Part shown: positions 21,313 through 29,052 of the stretch, one piece after another
Layout of the letters: each line of letters opens with the position of its first letter
Position numbering within the stretch: position 1 is the first letter of the stretch
Assembly: GCF_014857905.1 (NCBI RefSeq)
Contig: NZ_JACYXE010000019.1
Coordinates: forward strand, 1-32,040
Direction of reading: 5' to 3'
DNA from: Agilicoccus flavus
GTDB taxonomy: Bacteria > Actinomycetota > Actinomycetes > Actinomycetales > Dermatophilaceae
DNA: 32,040 bases
Position numbers and translations under genes: made by a program
Notes under the pieces: generated by a model
Seen by the model: the letters and a program-made list of their open reading frames with translations, nothing else
Database searches by the model: none
What the model was told of the DNA's origin: nothing

Positions 21313-23006
21313 GATGCGTCACCTCCGCCGGCGTTCTCGACCGTGCCGTCGGTCCCGGCCCCACCCTGGACCTGGACCGGGCGCGCCTGGCCGGAACCGT
21401 TCGCGCCGGTGCCCTCGGGCACCGCGCCGTCGGCCGAGGCGGAGTCGCCGCTCGAGCCGTCCGCGCCGGACGCGTCGTCGGAGTCGTCGGCGGGCGCCTC
21501 GGAGGTCCGGGGCGGGACGGGTGCGTTGTTGCCCGCGGAGCCCCCGGTCGGGTCCTGCTGCGGGGTATCCGAGGTCTCGGGGGCGTCCGAGGTCTCCGGC
21601 TTGCTCGTCGACGGGGCCTGGCTCGTCGGTGTCGGCGCCGGGGCGGAGGTCCGCGTGGGCGTCGGGGTGGTGGCCGGGGTCGTCTGCTGCGGGCCGCGCG
21701 AGACGTCCAGGGTGATCGTCGTCCCCCGGGCGATCGCGTCGCCGGTCGGTGCGACGTCGAGCACCTCGCCGGCGGGACGGTCGCTGTCGACCTCGCGGGC
21801 CACCGGGACGAGACCGAGCTGGCGCAACGCGGTGCTCGCCGACGCGAACGACTGGCCCACGAGGTCGTCGCGGTTGACCTCGACGGTCCGCGCCGAGCTC
21901 GTCGCCGTCGGGGTCGAGCTCGGGGTGATCACGCGCGTCGTCGTCGGCGTCGGCGAGGGCTCGCGGCCCGGACCGAACTGGAACAGCCCCCACCCGACGA
22001 GGGCGAGCACGAGGAGCAGCGGCACGAGCCAGATCCACGGTCCGCGCTTCTTCTCCGCACCGTCCTCGTCGCCCAGGCGCAGGCCCGTCGTCGAGCCGGC
22101 CCCGGCGGCGGCGGGCACGGCCGCGCGCCGGGCCGTCCCGAGGCGCTCGGTGCGGGCCGCGCGCTCGCCGAGGCGCTGCGTGCGCGTGACGGCGGCCGAC
22201 TGACCGGCGAGGGCGAGGGCGACATCGCGCGCGCTGGGCGGACGCAGCGACGGGTCCTTCGCGAGGCACGCCATGACGACCCCGGCCAGCGGCTGGGGCA
22301 CGCTCGTCGGCAGCGGCGGCGCGGGGTTGTGGATGTGCGCCATCGCCGTCGCGACGGGTGATCCCTCGTCGAACGCCCGCCGGCCGGTGAGCATCTCGTG
22401 GGCGACGGCGCCGAGGGCGTACACGTCGCTCGCGGGGCCCACGTGCCGGCCCATCGCCTGCTCGGGCGAGATGTACTGCGCCGTGCCCATGACCTCGCCG
22501 GTCCGGGTGATCGGCACGGCGTCCACGGCCCGCGCGATCCCGAAGTCGGTGAGTTTCACGACGCCGTCGTGGCGGACGAGGATGTTCGCCGGCTTGACGT
22601 CGCGGTGGATGACGCCGGCGTCGTGGGCGGCCTGGAGTGCGTCGGCGGCCTGGCCCATGATCGAGGACACCCGGGCCGGGTCGAGGGGGCCCTCGTCCTT
22701 GATGATCTGCGACAACGGTTCGCCCTCGACGAGCTCCATGACGAGCCAGGACGCGCCGTCGTCCTCGCCGTAGTCGTAGAGCGCGGCGATGTTGCCGTGC
22801 GACAGCGCGGCCGTGTTGCGCGCCTCCTCCCGGAAGCGTTGCGTGAAGCCCGGTTGCCCGGCGAGCGAGGGGCTGAGCAGCTTGATCGCGACGACCCGGC
22901 CCAGGACGCGGTCGGTGGCGCGCCACACCTCGCCCATCCCCCCGACGGCGATGCGATCGCCGAGGGTGTAGCGGTTCCCGAAGACGGACCCGGTGGTGAA
23001 CTTCAT
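21309..23006 (-). CDS. pknA: Ser/Thr protein kinase PknA, with one PASTA domain and acidic tail
   Basis: The 565-residue kinase has AVGGMGEVW, VAIK42, HRDVKPAN (D136), LTDFG (D154) and GTAQYISPEQ. A basic juxtamembrane segment (about 270-322) and a membrane helix (about 324-344) follow. Outside the cell there is one PASTA domain (about 376-438, DLVGQSFASASTALRQLGLV) and a 125-residue low-complexity tail rich in Ser, Thr, Pro, Asp and Gly. M. tuberculosis PknA has no PASTA domain, as far as I recall; its presence here is typical of other actinobacterial orders. PknA phosphorylates division proteins and PknB. The ATG at 23006 overlaps the pbpA stop (ATGA). Confidence 0.95.
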   Translation of the reverse strand: MKFTTGSVFGNRYTLGDRIAVGGMGEVWRATDRVLGRVVAIKLLSPSLAGQPGFTQRFREEARNTAALSHGNIAALYDYGEDDGASWLVMELVEGEPLSQIIKDEGPLDPARVSSIMGQAADALQAAHDAGVIHRDVKPANILVRHDGVVKLTDFGIARAVDAVPITRTGEVMGTAQYISPEQAMGRHVGPASDVYALGAVAHEMLTGRRAFDEGSPVATAMAHIHNPAPPLPTSVPQPLAGVVMACLAKDPSLRPPSARDVALALAGQSAAVTRTQRLGERAARTERLGTARRAAVPAAAGAGSTTGLRLGDEDGAEKKRGPWIWLVPLLLVLALVGWGLFQFGPGREPSPTPTTTRVITPSSTPTATSSARTVEVNRDDLVGQSFASASTALRQLGLVPVAREVDSDRPAGEVLDVAPTGDAIARGTTITLDVSRGPQQTTPATTPTPTRTSAPAPTPTSQAPSTSKPETSDAPETSDTPQQDPTGGSAGNNAPVPPRTSEAPADDSDDASGADGSSGDSASADGAVPEGTGANGSGQARPVQVQGGAGTDGTVENAGGGDAS

Positions 23007-24457
23007 GGGGCGATCACTGCTTTCATCACGTCACGTGCGATCGGCGCGGACACCTTGCCGCCGGCTGCTTCGCTGCCGGCATTGCCACCATCCTCGACGA
23101 CGACGGCGACGGCCACCTTGGGGTCGTCCGCCGGCGCGAAGGCGGTGAACCACGCGTGAGGGTCGCGGCCCTCACCGTGCTCGGCGGTACCGGACTTGCC
23201 GGCCACCGTGATCCCCGAGATCTGGGCCCGGGTTCCGGTGCCCGACTCGACGACCTTGGTCATCATGCGGGTGAGCGCGGCCGCGACGTCACCGCTCACC
23301 GCCTGCCCGAGCTTGGTCGGGGCGGTCTGCCCGAACGCCTCGAGGTCGGAGGCGCGCTTCTGGGCGATGAGATACGGCTTCATGACGGCCCCGCCGTTGG
23401 CGACCGCGGCGCTGACCATCGCGACCTGCAGCGGGGTGACCCGCACGTCGTACTGCCCGATGGCCGCCTGCGCCTCCTGGGGCCGGTTGAGCTGCTCGGG
23501 CACGGTACTCGCCGTCGCGCGCATGGGGATCTCGACGGCCTGCCCGAAGCCGAACTTGCCCGCCTGCTCGCGCAGCGCCGTCCCGCCGAGCTGGAGGCCC
23601 AGCCAGCCGAAGGCCGTGTTGCACGACGTCTCGAGCGCCTGCGTCATCGTCGGCCGGCCGCCCGAGCACGCGCCGCCGTCGTGGTTCGGCAGGGTCGCGC
23701 TCGTGTCGGGCAGGTCGAGGCGCTCAGGCCCCGGCAGGGTCGAGTTCTCGTCGAAGCGGCCTGAGGACAGGGCCGCCGCGGCGGTGACGATCTTGAAGAC
23801 CGACCCCGGCGGGTACAGGTCGCCGCGGATCGCGCGGTTGACGAGCGGCCGGCCCGAGTCGGCGTTGAGCTCGCGCCACGCCTCCTGCACCTGCGACGCG
23901 TCGTGGCCGGCGAGGCGGTTCGGGTCGTAGGCGGGGTGGCTGACCATCGCGAGGATCTTGCCGGTCTTCGGCTCGAGCGCGACGACGGCGCCCCGCTGAT
24001 CGCCGAGCCCGTCCTGCGCGGCCTTCTGCGCGCGGGGGTCGATCGTCAGTTCCAGGCTGACGCCGGTGGGCCGTCGCCCCGAGACGAGGTCGCCGAGCCG
24101 GCGGTAGAAGAGCTGGTCGGACTGCCCCGTGAGGAGGTCGTCGGCCGACTGCTCGAGGCCGCCGCCGGCGCCGTAGATGAACGAGTAGTAGCCGGTGACG
24201 TGGGAGTACAGGCTGCCCTGGGGGAACGTGCGCTGGTACTTGAACTCGTCGTCGGTCGTCTCCGAGCGCGCCACGGCCTCGCCGTCGACGAGGAGGGCGC
24301 CGCGCTCCTGGGCGTAGGTGGCCAGCAGGGTCCGGCGGTTGCCGGGGCGGTCGCGCAGCTCCTTGGCCTGGGCGAACTGGATCCACGAGGAGGCGACGAG
24401 GAGTGCGCAGAACATGGCGGCGATGACGACGGCGAGCCGCCGGATGGGGTTGTTCAC
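23003..24457 (-). CDS. pbpA: class B penicillin-binding protein PbpA
   Basis: The 484-residue transpeptidase has an N-terminal anchor (about 8-28), a dimerisation-type region, and the transpeptidase domain. Catalytic S219-V-F-K222 is in PPGSVFKIVTAAA; S278-C-N280 and K421-S-G-T complete the motifs. It cross-links peptidoglycan together with RodA and is a known PknB/PstP target in mycobacteria. GTG 24457 overlaps the rodA stop by 4 nt (GTGA). The protein begins MNNPIRRLAVV, so the much longer open frame upstream of the start is a rodA shadow. The C-terminus shares 4 nt with the pknA start. Confidence 0.95.
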   Translation of the reverse strand: MNNPIRRLAVVIAAMFCALLVASSWIQFAQAKELRDRPGNRRTLLATYAQERGALLVDGEAVARSETTDDEFKYQRTFPQGSLYSHVTGYYSFIYGAGGGLEQSADDLLTGQSDQLFYRRLGDLVSGRRPTGVSLELTIDPRAQKAAQDGLGDQRGAVVALEPKTGKILAMVSHPAYDPNRLAGHDASQVQEAWRELNADSGRPLVNRAIRGDLYPPGSVFKIVTAAAALSSGRFDENSTLPGPERLDLPDTSATLPNHDGGACSGGRPTMTQALETSCNTAFGWLGLQLGGTALREQAGKFGFGQAVEIPMRATASTVPEQLNRPQEAQAAIGQYDVRVTPLQVAMVSAAVANGGAVMKPYLIAQKRASDLEAFGQTAPTKLGQAVSGDVAAALTRMMTKVVESGTGTRAQISGITVAGKSGTAEHGEGRDPHAWFTAFAPADDPKVAVAVVVEDGGNAGSEAAGGKVSAPIARDVMKAVIAP

Positions 24458-25836
24458 GCGATCACCGCCTTCCCGGGGCCGGCCGGCGGGGTCACCGGCG
24501 GCGGCGCCTCGTCGGGCGTCGGCCGGCGGGCGTGGTCGCTGATGCGCAGCAGGAGCGCGACGATGACCCAGTTCGAGAGCAGCGAGGAGCCGCCCGAGGA
24601 CAGGAACGGGGAGGTCAGGCCCGTGAGGGGGATGACGCGGGTGACGCCGCCGACGACGACGAAGATCTGCAGCGCCACGGAGAACGCGAGCCCGGTGGCG
24701 AGCAGCTTGCCGAAGCCGTCGCGCGTGCCGAGCGCCGTGCGCAGGCCGCGCTCGACGAAGAGGACGTACAGCATGAGGATCGCGCACAGGCCGATGAGCC
24801 CCAGCTCCTCGCCGAAGCTCGGGATGATGAAGTCGCTCTCGGCGAACGGCGTGATCTGCGGGTTGCCCCGGCCCAACCCCGTGCCGAAGAGACCGCCCGC
24901 GCCCATCCCCATGAGGCCGTCGACGAGCTGGCTCGACTGGGCGAGGGCCTCCGGCGACCACGGGTCGAGCCAGAACTCGACCCGCTGGCGGACGTGGCCG
25001 AAGAGCAGGTACGCCACGTAGGCCCCGCCGCTGAAGAGCAGCAGGCCGATGGTGATCCAACTGATGCGCTCGGTGGCGACGTACAGCATCGCCACGAAGA
25101 GCCCGAAGAACAGCAGCGACGTCCCGAGGTCGCGTTCGAGCACGAGCACCGCGAGGCTCGAGAGCCACGCCACGAGGATCGGGCCGAGGTCCCGGGCCCG
25201 CGGCAGCGGGAAGCCGAGGACGGTCCGGCCGGCGAGGGCCAGGGCGTCGCGGGTCTGCACGAGGTAGGCGGCGAAGAAGATCGTCAGCAGGATCTTCGCG
25301 ACCTCGCCGGGCTGGAACGAGAACCCGGCGACGCGGATCCAGATCCGCGCGCCGTTGAGCTCGACCCCGAGGAACGGCACGAGCGGCAGCAGCAGGCACA
25401 CGAGGCCCGCGACCATCGCGGTGAACGTGTAGCGGCGCAGCCGACGGTGGTCGCGCAGCGCAACGATGACGAGGGCGGCGATGACGATCCCGAGGCCGCT
25501 CCACATGAGCTGCCGGGGCGCGAAGGCCTCGGCCAGGTCGCGCCCCTCGGCGAGGTCGAGACGGTGGATCATGACGACGCCGAGCCCGTTGAGCAGCGTG
25601 ACGATGGGCAGGACGACGGGGTCGGCGTAGGCGGCGCGCCAGCGCAGGACGAGGTGGAACGCGACGACGAACCCGAGCAGCCACGAGCCCTGCGTGACGA
25701 TGTCGATCGGCACGGCGCCGCCCACGGCCAGCCCGACCGACAGGTAGGCGAGCAGCACGATCCCCACCGCGAAGAGCAGCAGGAGCAGCTCGACGTTGCG
25801 GCGGGTGCGCGGCACGAAGAACGAGACCGTGGTCAC
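24454..25836 (-). CDS. rodA: SEDS peptidoglycan polymerase RodA/FtsW type
   Basis: The 460-residue protein has ten to twelve membrane helices. The family motifs are NGARIWIRVAGFSFQPGEVAK (with the SEDS W-x-x-x-x-x-x-x-P-x-E), LERDLGTSLLFFGLFV with the catalytic Asp, and the GMGAGGLFGTGLGRG and TGLTSPFLSSGGSSL loops. It polymerises glycan strands from lipid II, paired with PbpA. The start at GTG 25836 overlaps the pstP stop (GTGA); an alternative start at 25887 lies inside pstP and is less likely. A short Pro-rich tail (DEAPPPVTPPAG) ends the protein. Confidence 0.95.
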   Translation of the reverse strand: MTTVSFFVPRTRRNVELLLLLFAVGIVLLAYLSVGLAVGGAVPIDIVTQGSWLLGFVVAFHLVLRWRAAYADPVVLPIVTLLNGLGVVMIHRLDLAEGRDLAEAFAPRQLMWSGLGIVIAALVIVALRDHRRLRRYTFTAMVAGLVCLLLPLVPFLGVELNGARIWIRVAGFSFQPGEVAKILLTIFFAAYLVQTRDALALAGRTVLGFPLPRARDLGPILVAWLSSLAVLVLERDLGTSLLFFGLFVAMLYVATERISWITIGLLLFSGGAYVAYLLFGHVRQRVEFWLDPWSPEALAQSSQLVDGLMGMGAGGLFGTGLGRGNPQITPFAESDFIIPSFGEELGLIGLCAILMLYVLFVERGLRTALGTRDGFGKLLATGLAFSVALQIFVVVGGVTRVIPLTGLTSPFLSSGGSSLLSNWVIVALLLRISDHARRPTPDEAPPPVTPPAGPGKAVIA

Positions 25837-27092
25837 GAGCTCGCCGCCGATCCGCAGGCGATGCCCGCTGTCCGGCGCTGCACGCACAGCTCGGCCTGGT
25901 TGCGCAGCTCGTCGACGCGGGAGCCGACCTCGACCTGGTTGTGCGCGGGGATCGTCGCCTCGAGCTTGTCGCGGTAGAACTGCGGCAGGTCGTCGACGTC
26001 GATGTCGGTCATCTCGCGGACCGACGCGAAGGACACGGGGCCGAGCTTCTGGGGGATGCCGTCGAACACGGTGACGCGCCCGGAGGACTCACCGATGAAC
26101 ATCTGGGCCTGGGTCCAGCGGTAGCCGGAGTACCCGGCCCCGCCGAGCACGAGCAGCACGACGAGCAGGAGCGCGACGACGCGCAGGCCGGGGCGCGAGA
26201 AGCCCTCGTCGTCGCCCGGGTCGTCGTCCTCGTCGGGGGCGCCGGTCGCCTGGCGGCGCAGGGCCGCGGCCTTCTGGGCCGGGTTGAGGGCCTGCGTGGG
26301 GAGGGCACCCGCCCGCCGCTCCGCCACCGCGCCGACGATCTGCGGCTGCGTCGGGGGGCCGGAGGTGGCGTCGACGACGTCGGCGACGACGCACGTGACG
26401 TTGTCGGGCGCGCCGGCCTTGAGGGCGAGGTCGACGAGGCGGGCGGCGGTCGCGTCGACGCCCTCGCCGTCGCGCACGACCTCCTCGATCGTGTCGCGGG
26501 CGACGTAGTCGGACAGGCCGTCGGAGCAGATGAGGTAGCGGTCGCCGATCCGCCCCTGGCGCATCGACAGGTCGGGCTCGTCCTCCGGTGCGCCGGTGAG
26601 CACGCGGGTGACGAGCGAGCGCTGCGGGTGGTGTTCCGCCTCCTCGGCGCTGATCCGGCCGGCGTCGACGAGGCTCTGCACGAAGGAGTGGTCCTTCGTG
26701 ATCTGCGTGAACTGCTCTCCGCGCAGGAGGAAGGCGCGGGAGTCACCGATGTGCACGAGGGCGAGGCCGGTGGGGCCGCAGCGCAGGAGCGCCGTCAGCG
26801 TCGTGCCCATGCCGTGCAGCTCGCCGTTCTCGGCCATCGCCTTCGTCAGCGAGCGGTTCGCGTCCGCGATCGTGTCGGCGAGGAGCTCGAGGGCGTCGTC
26901 GGCGCCGTGGCTGTCGCCGTCGAGCGGCGCGAGGCGCGCGAGCACGAGGGAGCTCGCGACGTTGCCGCCCGCGTGCCCGCCCATGCCGTCGGCGACGGCG
27001 AGCAGGTGCGGGCCGGCGTAGCCCGAGTCCTCGTTGCGCGAGCGCACCAGACCCACGTCGGTGCGCGCCGCGTAGCGCACGGCGATCGTCAT
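25833..27092 (-). CDS. pstP: PP2C-type Ser/Thr phosphatase PstP
   Basis: The 419-residue protein starts with the PP2C domain (about 1-240): RNEDSGYAG with E21/D22, VADGMGGHAGG with D35, IGDSRAFLL, ITKDHSFV, and LICSDGLSDYV. These give the metal-binding aspartates of this phosphatase family. A basic acidic-flanked linker, one membrane helix (VVALLLVVLLVLGGAGYSGY) and an extracellular domain of about 100 residues follow. It removes phosphate from PknA/PknB and their targets. ATG 27092 lies 4 nt after the fhaB stop. Its stop overlaps the rodA start. Confidence 0.95.
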   Translation of the reverse strand: MTIAVRYAARTDVGLVRSRNEDSGYAGPHLLAVADGMGGHAGGNVASSLVLARLAPLDGDSHGADDALELLADTIADANRSLTKAMAENGELHGMGTTLTALLRCGPTGLALVHIGDSRAFLLRGEQFTQITKDHSFVQSLVDAGRISAEEAEHHPQRSLVTRVLTGAPEDEPDLSMRQGRIGDRYLICSDGLSDYVARDTIEEVVRDGEGVDATAARLVDLALKAGAPDNVTCVVADVVDATSGPPTQPQIVGAVAERRAGALPTQALNPAQKAAALRRQATGAPDEDDDPGDDEGFSRPGLRVVALLLVVLLVLGGAGYSGYRWTQAQMFIGESSGRVTVFDGIPQKLGPVSFASVREMTDIDVDDLPQFYRDKLEATIPAHNQVEVGSRVDELRNQAELCVQRRTAGIACGSAASS

Positions 27093-27096
27093 GGAG

Positions 27097-27567
27097 CTAC
27101 CGCCTCAGCTCCAGCACGGTCGCGCCGATGCGCAACTGCGTGCCGTCGGTGAGGGGCGTGGGGGCGTCGATGCGCTCGCCGTTGACGTGGGTGCCGTTCG
27201 TGGAGCCGAGATCCTCGACGTACCAGGACTTGTCGTCGTAGTAGACGCGGGCGTGCCGCCCCGAGGCGAAGTCGTCGTCGAGGATGAGGGTGCACTCGGG
27301 GTTGCGGCCCAGCAGCACCCCCGCCTCGCGCAGCGGCACGGTCGTGCCGCGCATCTGCCCGTCGACGACCGCAAGGATGCTGAACCCGCGCCGGGGCCGG
27401 GTCGGGGAGCTGCGGGTCGGCCGGATCGTGTTCCGGCCGCGGGCCGACCGGTGCACGATGCGCGTGCCGTAGAGGTCGCTGCGCAGGACGCCGACGATGC
27501 TGAAGATGAACAGCCACAGCAGCACGAGGACGCCGAGTCGCACGGCCGACAGGGTCAGTTCGCTCAT
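27097..27567 (-). CDS. fhaB: FHA-domain protein FhaB (FipA type)
   Basis: The 156-residue protein has an N-terminal hydrophobic helix (about 10-30, LGVLVLLWLFIFSIVGVL) and a C-terminal FHA domain. The phosphothreonine-binding residues are in GRNPECTLIL (Gly-Arg), SGRHARV (Ser, His) and STNGTHVNG (Asn-Gly). In mycobacteria FhaB/FipA links FtsZ and FtsQ under stress. Its ATG is 4 nt after the fhaA stop. A membrane anchor at the N-terminus is usual in this subgroup. Confidence 0.93.
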   Translation of the reverse strand: MSELTLSAVRLGVLVLLWLFIFSIVGVLRSDLYGTRIVHRSARGRNTIRPTRSSPTRPRRGFSILAVVDGQMRGTTVPLREAGVLLGRNPECTLILDDDFASGRHARVYYDDKSWYVEDLGSTNGTHVNGERIDAPTPLTDGTQLRIGATVLELRR

Positions 27568-27571
27568 GCGC

Positions 27572-28600
27572 TCACCGACCCTTCGTGCGCAGGTCGAAGG
27601 TCACGCGGCCGATGGTCACGCGGTCGCCGTCGGACAGGCGGGTCGTGTCGACGCGCTCGCCGTTGACGAACGTGCCGTTCGTCGAGCCGAGGTCGCGCAG
27701 CCCGATGACGAGGTGCGGGCCGTCGTGCGTCACCCGGATCTCGCAGTGCCTCCGGCTGATGCCGGCGTCGGAGAGCGTGATGTCGGCGGTCTCGTCGCGG
27801 CCGAGGACGGTGATCGCCCCGAGCAGCGGGTAAGTGTCGCCGTCGATCTCGAGCCACGGGCGGTGGCTCGGGTCGACCAGCGGCGGAGGCGGCTCGGCCG
27901 CCGCCGGCGTCATCGTGGAGGTCGGCGCGTCGTCCGGATCGGCGCCGTCGACGTCGTCGTCGACCGGCCACCCGTCCATGTCCTGGCGCAGCGCGCGTTC
28001 CCGGGCGGCGGCCACGCCCGCGGTGGCGCCGGCGGCGGCGGACGCGGCGCGCCCCGCCACGGCGATCTCGCCCTCGGGCTGGGACGTCGCCTCGGGCGGG
28101 TGCGGGCTGTGGCGGCGGGGAAGCTCGTCGGCCGCGGCCGCCTCTTCCTGGGCGTCGCGGCGTGCGCGGCGCTCGGCGCGAGAGGCGGCGGGGCTCGGCG
28201 CGGCCGGCCCCCGACGCCGGCGCGCCGGGGTGGAGGTCGTGCTCGGCCGGACGCGGAACACCCCGGTGTCGAGGTCGTCCTTGACGACGAAGTCGACCTG
28301 GAGCGGCCCGCCCGGCTGGTAGTGCTGCGACTCCGCGTACTCCTCGACGGAGGCGACGAGCTCGTCGACGAGGACGTCCTCGTACTGGGTGAGGCGGTCG
28401 TGGTCGTGAGGGTCGAGCTCGATGGTGAAGGCGTTGGGCACGATCGTGCGGCCCTTGCCGACGACGGCGGCCCGGTCGTCCATCGCCCGGCGCATGGCGG
28501 CGGCGATCTCGACGGGCTGGACCTCGGCCTTGAAGGCGCGCGCGAAGGCGCCGTTGATCACCCTGTCGAGCGTGCGCTCGACGCGATCGAACAGTCCCAC
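27572..28600 (-). CDS. fhaA: FHA-domain protein FhaA
   Basis: The protein has about 342 residues. The N-terminal DUF3662 domain (about 1-120, VGLFDRVERTLDRVINGAFA and AMDDRA) is followed by a long Ala/Pro/Glu-rich linker and a C-terminal FHA domain (about 265-342) with LGRDETADITL, ISRRHCEI and STNGTFVNG. FhaA binds phosphorylated MviN/MurJ and kinases to regulate peptidoglycan synthesis. I choose GTG 28600 because GGAGGG ends six bases before it and homologues start near GLFDRVER; GTG 28606 lies too close to that SD. It is the first gene of the operon, and CGATACGCTG upstream is a candidate promoter. Confidence 0.92.
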   Translation of the reverse strand: MGLFDRVERTLDRVINGAFARAFKAEVQPVEIAAAMRRAMDDRAAVVGKGRTIVPNAFTIELDPHDHDRLTQYEDVLVDELVASVEEYAESQHYQPGGPLQVDFVVKDDLDTGVFRVRPSTTSTPARRRRGPAAPSPAASRAERRARRDAQEEAAAADELPRRHSPHPPEATSQPEGEIAVAGRAASAAAGATAGVAAARERALRQDMDGWPVDDDVDGADPDDAPTSTMTPAAAEPPPPLVDPSHRPWLEIDGDTYPLLGAITVLGRDETADITLSDAGISRRHCEIRVTHDGPHLVIGLRDLGSTNGTFVNGERVDTTRLSDGDRVTIGRVTFDLRTKGR

Positions 28601-28631
28601 GGTCACCCCTCCCGGTTCCCAGCCTCGTTCC

Positions 28632-28637
28632 AGCGTA
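28632..28637 (-). promoter_or_regulatory. candidate -10 of the fhaA-pknB operon
   Basis: On the minus strand CGATACGCTG (28640-28631) contains TACGCT, a good actinobacterial -10. It lies about 32 bp before the fhaA GTG at 28600. The same 10-mer occurs before pabA at 18700-18709. A -35 match is not clear. Confidence 0.45.
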
Positions 28638-28750
28638 TCGGCACCCCCTGACAGAGTCCTGGACCCAAGGGCCCGACGGACCGACGGGTCCGGGACGGGC
28701 CCCATCCCGTTTGGACGATCCCCGCGGCGTCTGGCACTCTTGGGAGGCGC

Positions 28751-28834
28751 GCGCGAGTGGCGGAATAGGCAGACGCGCACGGTTCAGGTCCGTGTGCCCG
28801 AAAGGGCGTGGGGGTTCAACTCCCCCCTCGCGCA
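28751..28834 (+). tRNA. tRNA-Leu (anticodon CAG)
   Basis: The acceptor stem GCGCGAG (28751-28757) pairs with CTCGCGC (28827-28833). The anticodon arm is CACGG-TTCAGGT-CCGTG, with anticodon CAG. A long type-II variable arm (GCCCGAAAGGGC) marks a class II tRNA, and GGGGGTTCAACTCCCCC is the T-arm. The CCA end is not fully encoded (ACC then G). It reads the CUG codon, the most used Leu codon in such genomes. It is divergent from fhaA. Confidence 0.96.
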
Positions 28835-28841
28835 CCGATGG

Positions 28842-28865
28842 GTAGTTCCCTGAACTACTTGTTTT
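28842..28865 (+). terminator. tRNA-Leu terminator with T-run
   Basis: GTAGTTC-CCT-GAACTAC (28842-28858) forms a 7-bp hairpin followed by TTGTTTT. This is a canonical intrinsic terminator, 7 nt after the tRNA end. Confidence 0.8.
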
Positions 28866-28872
28866 GGATTCC

Positions 28873-28911
28873 CGAAACTCCCGGCCGGAGATGTTCCGGC
28901 CGGGAGTTTCG
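28873..28911. terminator. 16-bp perfect hairpin, probable second terminator
   Basis: CGAAACTCCCGGCCGG (28873-28888) and CCGGCCGGGAGTTTCG (28896-28911) are exactly complementary around AGATGTT. It lies between the tRNA and the accessory patch and could act for both strands. From 28912 to 29052 I see no gene; a 140-bp stretch with no clear IS terminus. Confidence 0.65.
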
Positions 28912-29052
28912 CCGTTCCGGGGGTCGTGACGGTCCCCGAGGCCTCCGTCGACGCCGATTGGTATACCGTGAGGCCGGTTTCGTTGTCTCTGATCCGTTTC
29001 CGGGCAGGCTGGCGCTGCCTTCGTGTGGTGTGAGTGGCTGGGGCCAGGCCGG

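Noticed and set aside
23003-25684. 893-residue reading of pbpA extended upstream
   Set aside because: The first ~409 codons are out-of-frame rodA; the true PbpA begins at the GTG overlapping the rodA stop.
28601-28606. GTG at 28606 as the fhaA start
   Set aside because: It directly abuts the GGAGGG, leaving no spacing; GTG at 28600 has a proper distance and matches the usual N-terminus.
28751-28834. tRNA-Leu as integration site of the adjacent recombinase-like gene
   Set aside because: No duplicate of the tRNA 3' end is found within the window and the recombinase-like protein lacks key catalytic residues.
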